Below are positions 1 through 20,711 of a stretch of 64,000 nt of DNA, in pieces. Within the stretch, counting starts at the first letter, position 1, and every line of letters starts with the position of its first letter. The translations under genes were made by a program, and so were the position numbers. Under the pieces are notes generated by a model. It saw nothing but the letters and a program-made list of their open reading frames with translations, did not search any database and was not told the origin of the DNA. The DNA comes from Motacilla alba alba (Eukaryota > Chordata > Aves > Passeriformes > Motacillidae), in the NCBI RefSeq assembly GCF_015832195.1, contig NC_052017.1, forward strand, positions 66,961,801 through 67,025,800. Direction: 5' to 3'.

Positions 1-181
1 AATGCTCATAATTTTGAGACCAAATCAAATATTTAGCATGTGCAATATCAATCAAATAGAAGGAATTATTTGGGTTGATTTGACTGAGTTTTCCCATTTT
101 GTTCTGGTTATTACTATTTCTGTCATCCATGAATGCAGTCTCATATTTGTCCTTCTCATCACACTTCTGTCTTTGCCACAG

Positions 182-320
182 TTCTGAGATGCTTGGGGAT
201 ACCTGCAAGACTCATTACCAACTATTCTTCTGCCCATGATAACAATGCCAATTTACGGATGGACTTCTTTCTGGATGATGAAGGAAAAGTGGACACCAGA
301 CTTACAAAAGATTCTGTCTG
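182..320 (+). CDS. F13A1: F13A1 coding exon, catalytic core (139 bp)
   Basis: The acceptor is ccacag at 176-181 and the donor is GTGAGT at 321. The first two bases complete a codon begun in the previous exon, probably Phe, and the exon then reads [20 protein letters not shown] onward to DSVW, with Trp split across the next junction. It corresponds to human mature residues about 324-370 in the transglutaminase core, just after the active-site Cys exon. Asn at the position equal to human Asp345, a residue recalled as part of the second calcium site, is a visible difference; Asn347 and Asp351 are kept. The length of 139 bp equals the usual transglutaminase exon here. Confidence 0.95.
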
Positions 321-8438
<8,118 letters not shown>

Positions 8439-8592
8439 GTGAATAGTGACATTTTTTACACAAGAATGGAGAAAAATGGAACCCAAGTGGTAGAAAACAT
8501 TGACACAACCCGTATTGGGCAGCTGATTGTGACCAAGGAAGTTGGAGGTGATGGAATGGTGAATATTACTGAGGAGTACAAGTTCCGAGAAG
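8439..8592 (+). CDS. F13A1: F13A1 coding exon with calcium-site residues (154 bp)
   Basis: The exon begins [20 protein letters not shown] and ends [11 protein letters not shown], with the Gly split. It matches human residues about 435-486. The Asn and Asp of VNSD equal Asn436 and Asp438, and the Glu of FREG equals Glu485, all of the main calcium site. The position of Ala457, which contributes a backbone carbonyl, is Thr here. Calcium binding at this site helps open the active centre. The donor is GTAACC. Confidence 0.95.
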
Positions 8593-9175
8593 GTAACCTG
8601 AAATGAGCTGGGACCATATGGATATAGACTTATCTCAGTCAGACCCTGGATGATGACTGGGAAACCTCTGTCACTGAGGAAGCTTCATGAAAAGCTGCCA
8701 AAGTGCTCTCTGGAATTCTTTATTTATAACTCTATCCCAAAAACACTGTAGATGCCTTGATCATAAGGCACAAGCAAAGCACAAACTTTGCTACTCTGAA
8801 ATGCTTTAGACTAAGTATATTGTAGTGAAAATGAAGGTTAGTCATGGAGCAACTCAAAGCACTCAAAACAATTCAAGGCTTTCTGTACAGATGTTTAGAT
8901 GTTTCTTATTCAGTCCAGATGTTCACACAGAGTAAACCAGTGTAGCTGTATTGATAAGAATTCAGCTACATCAGTTTGTCTGATATGGCTTTAACACCAA
9001 CTCCCTTGATAGCTGTGAAGTTCTCCCACTGCTGGTGTTACCCCAGGAGGGTTCACTGTCTTCATCTATTTATTTCAGCTACTACGAACTATGGAAGACA
9101 CACCCTTATGATCAGTAGGTGGCCTAACACTGCACTTCTCTTTCTTTTCTAAAACTGGTTTTCATTCATTCCTAG
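8593..9175 (+). other. F13A1: F13A1 intron
   Basis: This is a 583-bp intron with acceptor cattcctag. Nothing else is seen in it. Confidence 0.9.
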
Positions 9176-9463
9176 GCTCAGATGAGGAGAGGCTGGCTCT
9201 TGAGACTGCTGTGATGTATGGTGTTAAAAAGCAAAGCATCCAAGACACCACGTACCAGCCACAGACAGATGTTGACATGGACTTCCAAGCGCAAAAGGCA
9301 GTCCTTGGCAATGACTTTAAAGTCACTATAACTTTCAGGAACAAGAGTCGCAACTCCTACACTGCAACCACCTACTTTTCGGGCAACATAGTGTTTTATA
9401 CAGGAGTCCCAAAAAGTGAATTCAAGAAACACTCTTTCAGTGCAAAACTGGAACCCTCTTCAC
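9176..9463 (+). CDS. F13A1: F13A1 coding exon, end of core and beta-barrel 1 (288 bp)
   Basis: The exon reads SDEERLALETAVMYGVKKQS, then VDMDFQAQKAVLGNDFKVTI, and ends near SAKLEPSS with a split Pro. The second Glu of DEER equals human Glu490 of the calcium site. The segment from about VDMDF onward is the first C-terminal beta-barrel, an immunoglobulin-like fold. The linker between core and barrel (about QSIQDTTYQPQT) differs most from the human sequence but has the same length. The donor is GTAAGT. The reading frame stays open for 278 bases into the intron, which I take as chance. Confidence 0.95.
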
Positions 9464-11825
9464 GTAAGTCTTGCATAGTTGTTTTCTGTGTTATTAACTT
9501 TCACCAATGTTTCCACCCATGGGTAGAGCCAATTCTAGAAGTTCAGGGTAGGATATTCTATTGGGTATCAGAAGGATCCCCTCCCTGCCCTGGCCTGGAT
9601 ACCCAGGGTCAGTTAAAGCTGAGGCTGTTTTCTTCAGACTGTTTCTCCCTGCATAATTTTCTTTTACACCAAGCTGCATGTCTGGGAATTGTTAATTTTT
9701 CTTCTTTAGTACAAAAGAAATCAAAGGAGCGCAGGTATTAAGCTGCAAGGTATTGTTTTCCCTTAGAATTCCTTTATTTTCCTAGCAGCATCCCAGCAAG
9801 TGTAGGGGAAGTTCTGGTTCCACAGGGTGTCGTACAAGACATGAAAAGAGGGTGTATTTCTTTTGTCTTACCTGGTAGAAGCTGACAAGTTCTGAGTAGA
9901 TTCAAGTGAATATCTGGCTTTGGAGGACTGTGTGGTTCAGGATTTCACATTTACAGTGATCTAAAAAATTTATATGTAATGAGAATGTGCCACCATAGAG
10001 CAGGGACACTTGTCAGCTGGGCTGGAGCCCCAAAGCTGAGTTATCTTTACAGATGCAGAATTTACTTTTCCTAGTGCCCTCTGGAATACAGTAGGGAGAT
10101 CCTGACCCCCAATTCTCATGAGAGAAGCAGTTCCTGGCAGACTAGCTCAGGAGGCTGCAGACAGGTTTTTGTACTGCTCAAAGCAGGGAAGAGAGATGTT
10201 CTCCTTTTTTAAACTTGGACATAATCTGTTTCCTGTCAGCCATTGCAACAGGTTTTCAGGACCAGCTGTACTTCCAAGTGCTACCTAGCAGGCTCTAGCA
10301 ACAAGTGATTGCCAGTCACTTGTTCTCCTGACAGGCCTGTGTCCTTGGTCAGTGCTGCCAGCTCAGCAAAAGTGATGACCACGTACTCTTACAGAGAAGT
10401 AGAGGATCCTTCACTTGAGTTCCCTGCTGAGAGAGTCAGCAGCCATGACTTTGCCTTCTAGATAATGCTACTGGGAAAATCAATCTTTCTGAGTGCAGGA
10501 GGAGTGGCAGGACTTTGGGAGCTCAAATTATGGACCTCCTGAACTGGGTGTGCTGCTGGATCACAGCAGTCCTGGCTGACCTCTGAGCTTTCTGTCTTCT
10601 CTACCTCATCCCAGCTCAAGAGCCACTGTGAGCCCTCTTTCTTCCAAGAGGACTAGTTTTGTCTCAGTGAGAAGCCTCCATGGAACCACAGTTCCTATCA
10701 GGCCACAGAAAAAAAAAAATCCTCTGCTTTCTTCCTCACTTTAAACATCATCTGAAATGGCACATTTTATTTGGAGCTCATTATTCTGCAAAAAGTAGAA
10801 ATCCACTGATAAAGATCTACTTGTGAAGGTTGATAAAACTTCTACCTCCAGCCTGTAACAAAGCCCTGAGAGCTACTTGCTGATTCTTTCTAGCTCTGTG
10901 GACCATTTGCAGGGGGCCTGGAAATGGGCATTGGATTGTTCCAATATATGCTGTCAAAACACAGTGTGAGGGCTTATAGTGACTTACATCAGTTACTAAA
11001 TATCTAATCTGAAATACTGCAAAACTTTTGGAGATTTGAATAGGTGCAGCAAAAAAAAAATCAGTTTCAATAGTCTTGGTCTAAATTCTGTGCCACTTCT
11101 TTGATGAGGGAAATGTCAGTCATCTTGTAGGAGAAGTGTCTGCTACATTTTCTGGGTGTGATTTGTGCATGGTTCCAGGACTTATTTATGTCTACTCTTG
11201 TATCAAAGGTCTGTGTAGGGTATTACTACCTAAAATACAGCTTCTGCAGTGCTTTAAAGACACCTGGCTCCTCTCTGCAAGAAATGAAATTAATAGATTT
11301 TTAAACATCACCGAGCATCACAATTCATTTTTTCTAATTTTAGTAAATGCTAAGAAAAAAAGATTCTTGAAATAGTGCTGGAAACTCTGAATTGAGCGAT
11401 GATGAGTGAATGCAGACTAGGGAGAGGCACCTGACAGACCAGAAAATGGATTTTTATGTATGTGTACCAAGAGTATGTCCCCATCATTGCTTCTGGCCAA
11501 TGAGACATTTTAAAAGTTATTCTCACTTTTCAAGGTGGGGATTTGCTTATATCTGAGCTACAGTCATCAACTTGTGGGGCACTCTGTTCTGCAACAGGAC
11601 AAAAATTCCTCCTTCCATTTCTGAAGGTGATACATGAACTTTGAGCATGAATTCTTTTACCTTTTCCTTGAAAAGAAGTACATGAAGAATCAGGAATAGT
11701 ATCTGAGAAGGTAGGCAGTGTGAAGGAGGTAGTGTGATTATCTGCAAGTGCATGAGAACAATCTGTGAGGGATGTAATGGGAGGGTACCTTCCGAGGCAC
11801 CCAAGCAGGACTTCTTCAGGTCAAG

Positions 11826-11879
<54 letters not shown>

Positions 11880-13527
11880 ATATGTAAAAAAAAATTACAA
11901 TGCTAAACAGATATACACAGATGTATTAAAGGCATTCTTCCAGCTCAAAATACTGAAAGTGTGAAGCAAGCTAAGTTTTCAAACAGGAAATGAATGAATT
12001 ATTTTCAGAATAATGATTAAAGGAATTGTGTGGGTTGAAAACATCTTTGAGGATTTGAATAGCTTAAACCTTCCAGTGCCTTCAAAGGTGCTCTCGGATC
12101 TACTGAGTTATATTTAGTTTTCTCTATTTTTTTAAAAAAACTATAAGGCAGCTCAGTGTTGTGTCTCCCTTGGCTTTCCTAGATGCAGTAAGTGGTACTG
12201 ACAACTTATCAGCACAACTAGTGCCAAGACAATGAAAGTATATTCTTCTTTTTTTTCCCTGCAGTGATTTAATTTAGACAGAAAAGCTTATCTTTTCTTC
12301 CATTATAAAGTAAATTTCTCCTGGTTTGTAACTAATTCATTTACTTATTTACTTCTCAGATGAGAAATACCTTGCCTGATTTATAATTTACAGTCAAGGG
12401 TATTATGGGAAATTCTTTTACACAAGATAAAGAGTGAGAGGGAGGGAGCAGGAGCACACCAAGTAATTTTGAGGCTGGCCTAGTAAATCCAGGTCAGGTG
12501 GCCACCAAGGGAATAGCTTTGAAACCAAATCAAGGAACTGGTTTTGATGTGAGCGGATCAAAAGAGCGAAAAGGGGTGAATGTCATTTACCCAACTGAGT
12601 TCAATTATCTCAGTGTTTCCAGTGTATGTCACAAATACAATACAAATAACGGATAACAGTAATCAGCATAGGTAACAGATGGGAGATCTTGATGTGTTTA
12701 CTAGGGTTATAATGAATGTTTATAGAGAGAAGAGCTACAGGTCTATATATTTTGCCCAGTCAGTTAGTTAGTAGGTCTGAGTCTCTGCATCATATTCTCA
12801 CACCATTGTTGGCCTGGGAATTGCAGTTCAATATAGTTAAAATTAATGATTCCCTGCTTCTCAACTGTCTAGCCTACAGGGACTTGTTCCTTCCTATAAT
12901 TATTGTCAGAGAGCACGTGAAAGCTCTCTTGAGGGCGTGGTGACAAGAAGAATTTCTTGCTAAATTTTGCAGGCAAGTCCAGTGTAGAACAAAGGCAAAT
13001 ATCCAGCCATGTCCTGGAGAGCAGGTTATCTCCCAGGTAGCCTGCATGGGCTCACACCCCCCTGTTACTGCTCTGGTGGCATCCCTGTGCCAAGAAGTGA
13101 GGCAAAAAAAGACCAGGAGCAAATTGAAAGAGCAAACATTTACAGGAATGACACTCAAAAGCTGGTTTGGACATTTGTGCCCAATAGATACATATTTCCA
13201 GCTTTCCTTCTCATTTTGTGGTAGCACCTAGAAACCTTCAACAGTGACCTGGCCCATGCTGAGGGTACTGGGCAGGGGCTATGCACAAACCCAGCCCTTG
13301 CCCCTGGAAGCTCACGGCCTAAATGGAAGGAGGGCAAAATTAGAGGGGAAATGGTGTAGTAAAGAAATTAGGTTAGTTTGACAGAAAAAAAAATCAAAGC
13401 CATTCTTTAGCTTGAAAGCCACCTTTTTCACAAGGCACTCATGTAATTGGCACTGGCCATGATGAGAGGAGTAGTTAGTGATCAGATTGTTTCAGATGCC
13501 TTTTTTCTTTCCTGTGTCTCCCCTCAG
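9464..13527 (+). other. F13A1: F13A1 intron (about 4.1 kb) with a (GT)n repeat
   Basis: The intron runs between the beta-barrel 1 exons and has acceptor tctcccctcag. It contains the GT microsatellite at 11828-11872 and short A-runs. I recognise no other repeat family and no exon. Confidence 0.85.
11828..11872. repeat. (GT)n microsatellite, about 22 copies, followed by GCGCGC
   Basis: An uninterrupted alternating GT tract is followed directly by GCGCGCGTATATG. The whole stretch alternates purine and pyrimidine. Confidence 0.97.
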
Positions 13528-13688
13528 CCAGCTCTTTCGATATTGTGATAAAATCGAGCGAGTACATGCGTGACCTGCTGGAGCAAGCCTCCTTTCATTT
13601 CTTTGTGACTGCGCGGATCAATGAAACGGGGAAGATTCTGGCCGTGCAGAAGGCGGTAATGCTGGAAATTCCCACCCTGCGGATCAAG
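13528..13688 (+). CDS. F13A1: F13A1 coding exon, beta-barrel 1 to 2 (161 bp)
   Basis: Two bases complete Pro, and the exon then reads [20 protein letters not shown] and [20 protein letters not shown], ending TLRIK on a codon boundary before donor GTAGCT. It matches human residues about 582-635, the end of beta-barrel 1. The sequon NET, equal to human Asn613, is kept. The first ten or so residues differ from mammals while keeping the same length. Confidence 0.95.
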
Positions 13689-16498
13689 GTAGCTCAAGGT
13701 TGTGGTGGAAGGGATGTGTTCTCTACAAGAGTGTTGTGGGGTAGAGGACTGTGTGTGTTTATGCACATTAGAGCATCTAACATGGACCTTATAGAGCAGT
13801 GGCTGGCTGGAAGGTGTGAGGGTGTATAGGTACACTATACAGTGTATTGAGTGTCCATACATTGAAGAGAGAGGCTGACAGCAGCACTGGTAGTGAAGAC
13901 CTGAAATTATTTCAGTGGAGGAAAGAGGGGAAAAGATCTGAGAAAGCAGAAGAAACTCAAAGGGTAAGAGAGATTACTCACTCAAGCCACTCAAGTTCTT
14001 TAACTTCTTCAAAAGTCTATTATGTTTAAAGCAACACAGCACAGGGGCCTCTTGCTGAACAATGAAGAACACTGCTGTTGAAGTGATTTTGCTGGGAGAG
14101 CTTCCGCAGGCATTGTGGAAAGTTTCTCCAAACTTGAATGGGCAGCACTGATTTGGGACAGTGTCTTGGGACGTCAGTGCTTTGCTGCCACTCTAAATGT
14201 ACTGCCAGTGGTGTTCCCCGAAAGTTGGAGTGTTTCTGCAGACAGTGGTGTGGTACCTATGAAAATGGAGAAGAGTAATGCCTGTGATACTACCTATGTT
14301 GTATGGGAAAGACAAGGCATTTTAACTTAACTGGGATTAACTTAACAAGCCCCTTTAACCGGGATTTAAACTTCTCAATTCATAACTGAGCATCCAAATA
14401 AATTGCATTGGTTTCAAAAGCACCAAGCCTTCATCTGCTTTGAATGATGGAATTTGGATATGCTTTTTTCCTAATACTAGGAAAAAAAATCAGAACACGT
14501 GTTCAGAAAACTTATATATAAGTATGAATACAGCTCTGTAAAATTCAGGACCTTGAAAGAAATCCAAATTTATACAACTTTTCCCCTCTATATATTTATT
14601 TGAACTAGTGCTCAGGTTTCCATGTAATAATTTATGTAGCAAAGTCAAAAAAAAGATTTCTCAGAAACATGGATCAAGACTACATCAAAATTTGCCAAAA
14701 AATCTACTCTGTTTCATGGTCTTAAGAAATACCATGATGTTCTGATCAGATAACTGTACTTTCAAACAAAATATTTTTGGTACTAAGCATTCCAGAGAGG
14801 AGGTAAACAAGACAAGTAAACTCTACTTCAAATACCTGTCTTCAATAACCAAATTTTAAAAGTAAAGAATTATTTCAATTCAATACTTAAACAGAGCATC
14901 TTTTACATCCTCTCAGATTCTCAACTTCAAAATAGTTTATCCTCCCTGCTGTTCTGAAGAAAGGATTTTTAGCATATAGAATAGACATGTTTCCGAGTAA
15001 AACTAAGTTTTTCTCTTTTCTGTTTTGTTGGGATGTATGAAAATACACTGAAATTTTTTAAGCCAGGTTTTTAAAAGGGGTGTGGGGTGTGTGTGTATGC
15101 ATGTGTGTGGGCATGTATTGATAGAGGAAATTTTGATTTATTGCTTTTAAATGAAATTTGAGATAGTTTATCTGTTTTGTTTTCTTGTGAAGTTTGTTCA
15201 GTGGATGTGATTGGCAGACCAAATTAATTGATGTGGGAGTGAGAGAGAAGAATAAAAAAATATATCTCCCATTATGTCTTCAGATGAACCTTTGATCTTT
15301 GTCTTTTGGTCTAAGAAGATTGTCAGACTCAACAGTTGAGGAAATTAAACATATTGAGATCTAACTTTGAGATCAGGTTTCAAAAATAAGACCAGCAAAT
15401 ACATATCATGGTCTCAGCTGCAAGTGTGGAACTTCAGGATGATTTTGATTCACACCCAGTGATCTTAAATGGTCAATTGAAATTAAGAGGTTATATGATC
15501 TCTAATTGAGCCAAGACTTCTGAAAATGCCAGTAATGTCCTTTTGCATATTCAGGTGGCCAAAAGCTATTGAGAGCTTAGTTGTATCTCCTCCTTTACTC
15601 CAGTTATTTTATTGGGTTTTCGCACAGAGTAATCCCTTAGACCAGAATCTATACAGCTTTTAGCAAATGTCATACTTCCTTAAAGCACCACTTTAAATTT
15701 CTTGACAAGATACTTGATTTTCCTAGTTACCTTTCTCAAGGCCCTTTAAATCATTTGATGGACGATACAGTGGGCTGGAAGATCTGCCAGCCATAAGTTG
15801 AAAACCCTTGCCTGAGCAAATTGTGCACATTTTCTGTGAGATATGCTGAATTTCCAGGGGGATAAAGAACCTCAAAGCCCCATGCATGTAGCTGTTGTTT
15901 AAAAACACATTTGTATGGAGGTTTGCTATTTTCCAATGCCAAATGTACTGCTCTTTTGCTTACACAGGGTTTGGAGGAAAACTGGCCTTCAGGCCTCCCT
16001 AGAACATACGTGCAAAGTTAGAAACCCTTCAGAGCACGAGAAGAGAATGCAAAAGCAAGAGGAAGATGGACATGACAATTTTGAGGGTGTAACTGCATAA
16101 CCTGGTGTTTCTAATTTAGAGTAGTAAGACCTGCCCTTCTCTTCTGGATCTTATGTCCTGAGCAGATCCCTTCAGTACTGGTGGAGAGCCTGAGGAGGGG
16201 AGCAGAGTCTGGGAGAGAGGCCCTATCAGCTGGACTCACCCTCAGTTGGGCCCTCAGCTCCAGAACTGTACATACAGATTTCTAGTTTTCTATGGAAATG
16301 AGGGCCAGCCTCTTGATCTGCCATGTGGTTTGAGAAAAAATTACAATGTGTGGAAAAATGTGCCGTCCAACAATTTTCTTCTCACTAGGCTTTCTTTGCC
16401 TCCTACAATTTTGCTGGGTGCTCTGTTCTTCTGCCGTGCCAGTACTGTGTATCTGTTATTATCAGTTTCTGGTGCATTGTCCTTTCCTTGTCTTGCAG
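13689..16498 (+). other. F13A1: F13A1 intron (about 2.8 kb)
   Basis: The intron ends at acceptor ccttgtcttgcag. It is AT-rich from about 14340 to 15700, with a short GT-rich run near 15085-15115. No repeat family or exon is recognised. Confidence 0.85.
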
Positions 16499-16635
16499 AC
16501 CAAAGGTGAACTGGTAGCTGGTAAAGAAACGTCTGTGATTGTGGAATTCACCAATCCTCTGAAACAAACCCTGGAGAACGTCACGCTCCGCCTCGAGGGA
16601 CCTGGCATGCTGAGAACAATAAAAAAGCAGTTCGG
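16499..16635 (+). CDS. F13A1: F13A1 coding exon, beta-barrel 2 (137 bp)
   Basis: The exon reads TKGELVAGKETSVIVEFTNP, then LKQTLENVTLRLEGPG, and ends KKQFG with the Gly split after two bases. The FTNPLK core is the hallmark of the second C-terminal beta-barrel, human residues about 636-681. The donor is GTAGGG. No frame disruption is present. Confidence 0.95.
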
Positions 16636-18830
16636 GTAGGGAAGAAAGCACAACCAGCTGGGAGTTTGTCCCCTGCAAGCTCACAGTAGGAAGCTCACAA
16701 GAGACACTTAACTAATGTTGTGCTGAGTAATTTAATTCAAACGCTCTCTCTGCACTTTAAAATCCAATACACAGGGGAGCTATAGGTCTCAATAGTCAGT
16801 AGAAGTTGGTCTATCCAGAGAGATTGTGAGAGCATTTCATCTGCTCAGTAGCAGGGTTGGAGGAATTGGTAGCGTTTGTGAGTAGTTGCTAGTGCAGTTG
16901 AAGTTTACTTTTTCGCTGTATTACATTATTTTTTAGCACTTGACAATAGCACCTACAAGCCGCTATTGCAGAGAGGAAGATTTATCCTGCACTTGAAGTG
17001 TTTACTGCCTCTCACTCAGCATGTGCAAATCGAGTCCTGTGCTGTTTCTCGGAAAGGGCTTTTCTCCACTCATGTTAATCATGATTATACAAGACGTTCA
17101 GGTACCTCAGATGATCTTTTCAAGCTCATGTCAAGACACAAAATGTGTGTTGTTTGCAGAGCCTGCTGGTATAGCTGCAGCGTGTGAGCACACAGCTCCC
17201 CCCAGTAGCTCCACTGCACAGGGCTGCCCTGGCACACAGGCATGTTCCCAGCACAGAGTGCTCCCAGATCTGAGGAAAAGGAAAGCCACCTTCATTATTC
17301 TCAGAGACACACTTTACACTGATACCATGATACCCCTATGCTAAGCAAGTTGTAAATCCTCTTTCCATTTGAGTTCAGTGTTATGAGCTTTGAATTAGCC
17401 AAGAGTATATAACGGAGAAACTTGGAAAATTTTGAGGCTATTGCTTAGTCCTGGGCATCTATCTATCTGGGCTTAGTATCCATCATTACCTGAGCTGATG
17501 GTCCCCAGGTGTGTGTAAAAGGAGTTTGAGAAATTGCCTGTGCTTCAGCAGCTGCATAAATTGTCAGCATCCTCTGCAGCCAGCAGGGGAGGTCTGATCC
17601 TGTCTGCACCTGGGACAGGGATAAAAAGATCAAAACCAATCTCCAGAGTAGAGTTGATAGAAAAATAACTGTGAAAGGGCAACATACTGTGTTTGCTTTG
17701 TGCACGAGGTATGTCACAGGTGCTGCTGAGCATGACTCAGCATGGTCCACAAGAGGTACACAAGTTGTGGCAATAGCCCTCATTGCTGCCCAGCTGTGCC
17801 AGCCTCCCCTGTTGTTCTGCATCCTTTTCGATCCAAAAACTGCTGGGGAGTGCCCTCACCTTCAAGGATGCAGAAATTATCAGGTGCATCAAAGGCACAA
17901 GAGTTAGGGGAGAAAAATGACTCACGGAGCACACGTCATTTTCCTTAGAGTCACCATGTTTTCCCCTTTTCAGTAATGCCCTTGGCAACACTGAAAATGG
18001 AAATGGATCAGCTTAGTCATTTTAAGATTTAACTTCTCTGAGATGAATGTAGGATGCAGGTGATACACACAGAGGACAGAGCAAGGGGCAGTTGTAGTTT
18101 ATTTAAATACTAATCACATTTGTCTCCATGCATTCAAAGTGATAAATGGCTCCAGTGTGATGATGGCTCAGCATATTATGCAGAATCATTCATCACTGAG
18201 TTCTCTCCCAGGAAAATCAGATCAGGGTGGCTTACTCCATTTGCAAAGAGAATTAAACACGTTCTAGGCTTTCCCCACCCTTTCAACACTTCCCTATTTA
18301 CTACACGCTGTTACATATGGGATGGAGCTTTTACAGTTGTATGCGTGGATAAGGTTTTTGGCCTCTGTGTACTTTTCAGGTAGTTTTTCTGTATCACTTG
18401 AGTGGCTCCAAAAAACTGATCATGTGTGACCTAGCTGATACATCATTATTCTGGCAATGTAGTGGCTGGGGGCCTTCAGTCTTGACCATTCATAAAGTCT
18501 ATATATAGATAAAGATATTGATTTTTAGCTATTAGCCACAGACAGATGAGGAGCATGAGTTATGGAAAAGCCTTTGGCAGCAGCAATTCCTACTCAGGGC
18601 ATAGTCTTTGCATGACAAATGAGAATTAACCAGGCAGTGATGGATAGTGCTAAAACAATTATAGCCAAGCATACTTTCACGCTAGCAGGTAAGTAATTTG
18701 GGGTGTTTCTACATGTCAGAGCTAAGCTATTATTAGCATCTGTAGTGAGAAGCAGCTTGTTTTAGAAACAGGACAGTAGAGAGATGGGAAAAGGCAGGTT
18801 TGCTTTCCCAGCACAGCTGTTGTCTTCCTG

Positions 18831-18893
18831 CACATGCACACACACACACACACAACACACACACACACATACACACACATATACACACATATA
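18831..18893. repeat. (CA)n microsatellite, interrupted
   Basis: CA dinucleotides are interrupted by AT and AA steps (cacacaacacac, catacacacacatata). The tract is imperfect, which suggests an older array. Confidence 0.95.
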
Positions 18894-19761
18894 TGTACTG
18901 AGATGATAGCACTATAAAACAAAGATGGTAGTGCTACCCTCTCTCACTGGAGCACTGTGAAGCTGTGGCCCAAAAACCTTCATCCTTAGAGAATCTGGAC
19001 CCCCAACTGCTCAAGAAGTCTGCACAGCAGACTTCTATAATTACTTCATCACTTTCCATTCAGATAATCCCTTGCAGATAATTCCCATAAACTCTAAAAG
19101 GTATTTTACTTTCTTCAGCAATTGAAGTCATTGGTTTATCATGATTCCACTTTAGTGGGCATCTGGTAGATGCAAGCCAACCAGCTATAGGGAACAGAAT
19201 CTCTCTCATTAACAACAAAGATAAAAAGTGGGAAGACACTTGCTGGAAGCAGTCTGCACATGCTCACATAAAAAATATGATCTTTCTCTGCTTTTTTTTT
19301 CTAAAAGTGGGTACATGCCCCAAGGTACCTCTATCCATGTATGCAAAAAGGAGCTGGAATATCTCATTTTACCAGGGGCAGACTTGCACTGAAACAAATA
19401 CTCAGGTGGGAGGATTCCAGGCTAGCTCATTTAGAGCTAATTAAGGTTTCTTGTCTTGTGGCAGCTTGTGCTAAGCCTGGGCAGACATTTCTGTCCTGAC
19501 TCCGGCATATGACATGGGACCTGAGAACCAAATCCTGCCAAATGAGAATTTGAAACAGTGACTGAAGTATAGGCTTGCTTTGCTCTCACTTTGTTCAGTT
19601 GTTTTCAGGACACTGTAGCCATATGAGATAAGAACAGTGAACTTAGAACCTTCTTATTTAATGCTGAGGAAAAAATAATTCATTTTCATAAATAGTTCCC
19701 CACTATACTGCTTTTTCCATTGCTTCCTTGGGAGCAGTTGTATCCCAGCATCTACCAAACA

Positions 19762-19785
19762 CAATCAATCAATCAATCAATCAAT
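19762..19785. repeat. (AATC)n tetranucleotide repeat, 6 copies
   Basis: Six consecutive CAAT/AATC units are visible without interruption. Confidence 0.95.
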
Positions 19786-19914
19786 ATCAGCCTTTAAAAT
19801 CTGCACACAGAACCTTGTGAAAGCACTGAGAAAACACAGAAACCCAATACCTGAGGCTGTCCATGAATCTTAATTGTAGCAAAAAATTTGAAAATCAAGA
19901 ACAGAGCAGAGTGC

Positions 19915-19968
19915 TGTTGTTTTATATATAAGTTTGTTTTATATATGAGTTTGTTTTATATATGAGTT
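19915..19968. repeat. 17-bp tandem repeat, 3 copies
   Basis: Three near-identical units of the form TTTGTTTTATATATGAG stand in tandem. The first copy differs at two positions. Confidence 0.9.
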
Positions 19969-20566
19969 ATCAGGAGTCATGCATGATGTAAAAGAGTAAC
20001 CAACAACAGCAGGACTCCCAAGAATATTTTGACTTGTTTGTATGGACATGAAGAAGTCATCTGAAGGGGCCACTGGGGAGATCTGCTGATGGCAGGGTGC
20101 TTCAGGGTAGGAGTGACAGAGGGGTTGAACATCTCATAGGGTTTGCAGTGGAGTGACCAGAATGCTTGGACTTATCTAACCATTTAAGGAATCACCACCA
20201 GACTATAGGCTATAATAAACAGGAAAAAAATGGAATTATAAAGTAGAAAAAATATATGTTAGATATAAAGAAGGTAGTTTTGAAGGTGATCATGAGAGGA
20301 AGTGACAGGAGGCAGAAGAAAATGGATTCATTTTGGAAATTTCAAATTAGCCTGGAGGAAAGGCCAGAAAAGGTTTTAACAGGGTCAGTTGTGAGAGGAA
20401 TAGAAGATGGAGAGAGTAATTTATATGACGTTTATGAGAATGAGTGAAACATAAAATATTTGAGACATGTTATACTTATCTACCTTCAGTTTCTCCAGTT
20501 TTTTTGTCGGGTTGAGAGCACTGGCTGACTGACTGCAATACTGAAACTTTTCTTTTTTTTATTCAG

Positions 20567-20711
20567 GAGAATCCCGATGAACTCTACATTGACCTGGGAG
20601 GTAAAATTTACCCCAATGCGAGCAGGTTTACGGAAGCTGATTGCAAGCCTGAATTCTGATGCTTTGAGGCATGTGTATGGTGAGCTGAATGTCCAGATTC
20701 AGAAACCATGA
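20567..20711 (+). CDS. F13A1: F13A1 terminal coding exon and stop
   Basis: One base completes Gly, and the exon then reads [20 protein letters not shown] and [20 protein letters not shown], ending NVQIQKP with TGA at 20709-20711. It is the last part of beta-barrel 2. The RKLIAS and LRHVYGEL motifs match human FXIII-A closely. The protein ends three residues before the human C-terminus, so the charged human tail is shortened. The acceptor is ttattcag. Confidence 0.96.

Larger units (their letters stand above)
16636..20566 (+). other. F13A1: F13A1 last intron (about 3.9 kb)
   Basis: The intron has acceptor tctttttttattcag, with a strong pyrimidine tract. It contains a CA repeat at 18831-18893, an AATC repeat at 19762-19785 and a 17-bp tandem triplicate at 19915-19968. 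I see no LINE or LTR in it. Confidence 0.85.
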
